A stretch of DNA of 23,170 bases, taken from NCBI GenBank assembly GCA_012512295.1, contig JAAZDI010000007.1, forward strand, positions 1-23,170, given 5' to 3'. This stretch comes from Syntrophomonadaceae bacterium. GTDB taxonomy: Bacteria; Bacillota; Ch66; Ch109. The notes under the pieces were generated by a model. That model had not been told where the DNA came from. It did no database searches and saw only the letters and a program-made list of their open reading frames with translations. Below, piece by piece: positions 23,104-23,170 of the stretch. Numbering within the stretch: the stretch's first letter is position 1; each line of letters begins with the position of its first letter. A program made the position numbers and the translations under genes.

Positions 23104-23170
23104 TAGTTTACTTGTAACAGTACCAAAGCTATAGGTTATTAAATCCATTTAAAGCAAGAGTTCCCAGTGC

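Larger units (their letters stand above)
22785..23170. other. Region after carB with no gene; hairpins and repeats
   Basis: This 386-base tail has no credible coding frame. In order it holds AAGTGCCTGACACATTT, a short GTG/CAC hairpin just after the carB stop; copy 2 of the GGGACAG hairpin (22851-22879); GCTGAA/TTCAGC (22943-22948 with 22954-22959) overlapping TTGCTG/CAGCAA (22941-22946 with 22973-22978); the palindrome TTGATT-TG-AATCAA (22997-23010); and three adjacent stem-loops (23014-23103). The usual next pyr genes (pyrK, pyrD, pyrF, pyrE) are not present before the window ends. Confidence 0.6.

Overview
The window reads as chromosomal DNA of a spore-forming, low-to-mid GC Firmicute of the Clostridia (Peptococcaceae / Desulfotomaculum-like gene order). 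The grounds are the division cluster (YggT, DivIVA, DUF167, IleRS), a YteA-type DksA/TraR zinc-finger protein, a DUF5665 membrane protein, a two-LysM GH18 cortex-hydrolase-like protein, many TTG/GTG starts with strong Shine-Dalgarno (SD) sequences, and a PyrR-attenuated pyrimidine operon. The lineage is an inference from gene content, not a search result.

Layout. 1-3008: the tail of a YggT protein (cut by the window edge), a duplicated U32 'peptidase' where the S4 protein YlmH often sits, divIVA and a DUF167 gene. 3005-5940: a consensus promoter, a short leader with an intrinsic terminator, and ileS. 6119-7782: an ACT-domain UPF0237 gene, apparently starting at ATT, and its usual UPF0210 partner; heptamer-type tandem repeats lie on both sides of the pair. 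7927-11551: a metallo-beta-lactamase-fold protein, a DUF5665 membrane protein, a YteA/DksA-like protein, a GT4 glycosyltransferase and a PaaI-like thioesterase. A bidirectional terminator separates these from the convergent LysM-GH18 gene (minus strand). 13366-14877: lspA and an RluD-type pseudouridine synthase. 14927-22784: the pyr operon (leader attenuator, pyrR, second attenuator, pyrB, pyrC, carA, carB). 22785-23170: no gene, but a hairpin repeat and a run of stem-loops resembling an IS200/IS605-type end.

How the genes work together. PyrR, when loaded with uridine nucleotides, should bind two RNA loops (before pyrR and before pyrB) and favour termination. pyrB, pyrC, carA and carB supply the first three steps of UMP synthesis. 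The later genes (pyrK, pyrD, pyrF, pyrE) are not in the window.

The most striking observation is CarA. The protein is collinear with the family and keeps the nucleophilic Cys282, but it has lost the catalytic His and Glu (QYHPE becomes QYLPA), the GHQ glutamine (GHL) and the GPGDP loop (GPVSQ). The glutaminase half of carbamoyl-phosphate synthase therefore looks inactive, which suggests ammonia-dependent synthesis or a second carA elsewhere. Other points of interest are the AUU start, the promoter-terminator module ahead of ileS, the near-identical hairpin repeats bracketing carA-carB, and the structured element after carB.
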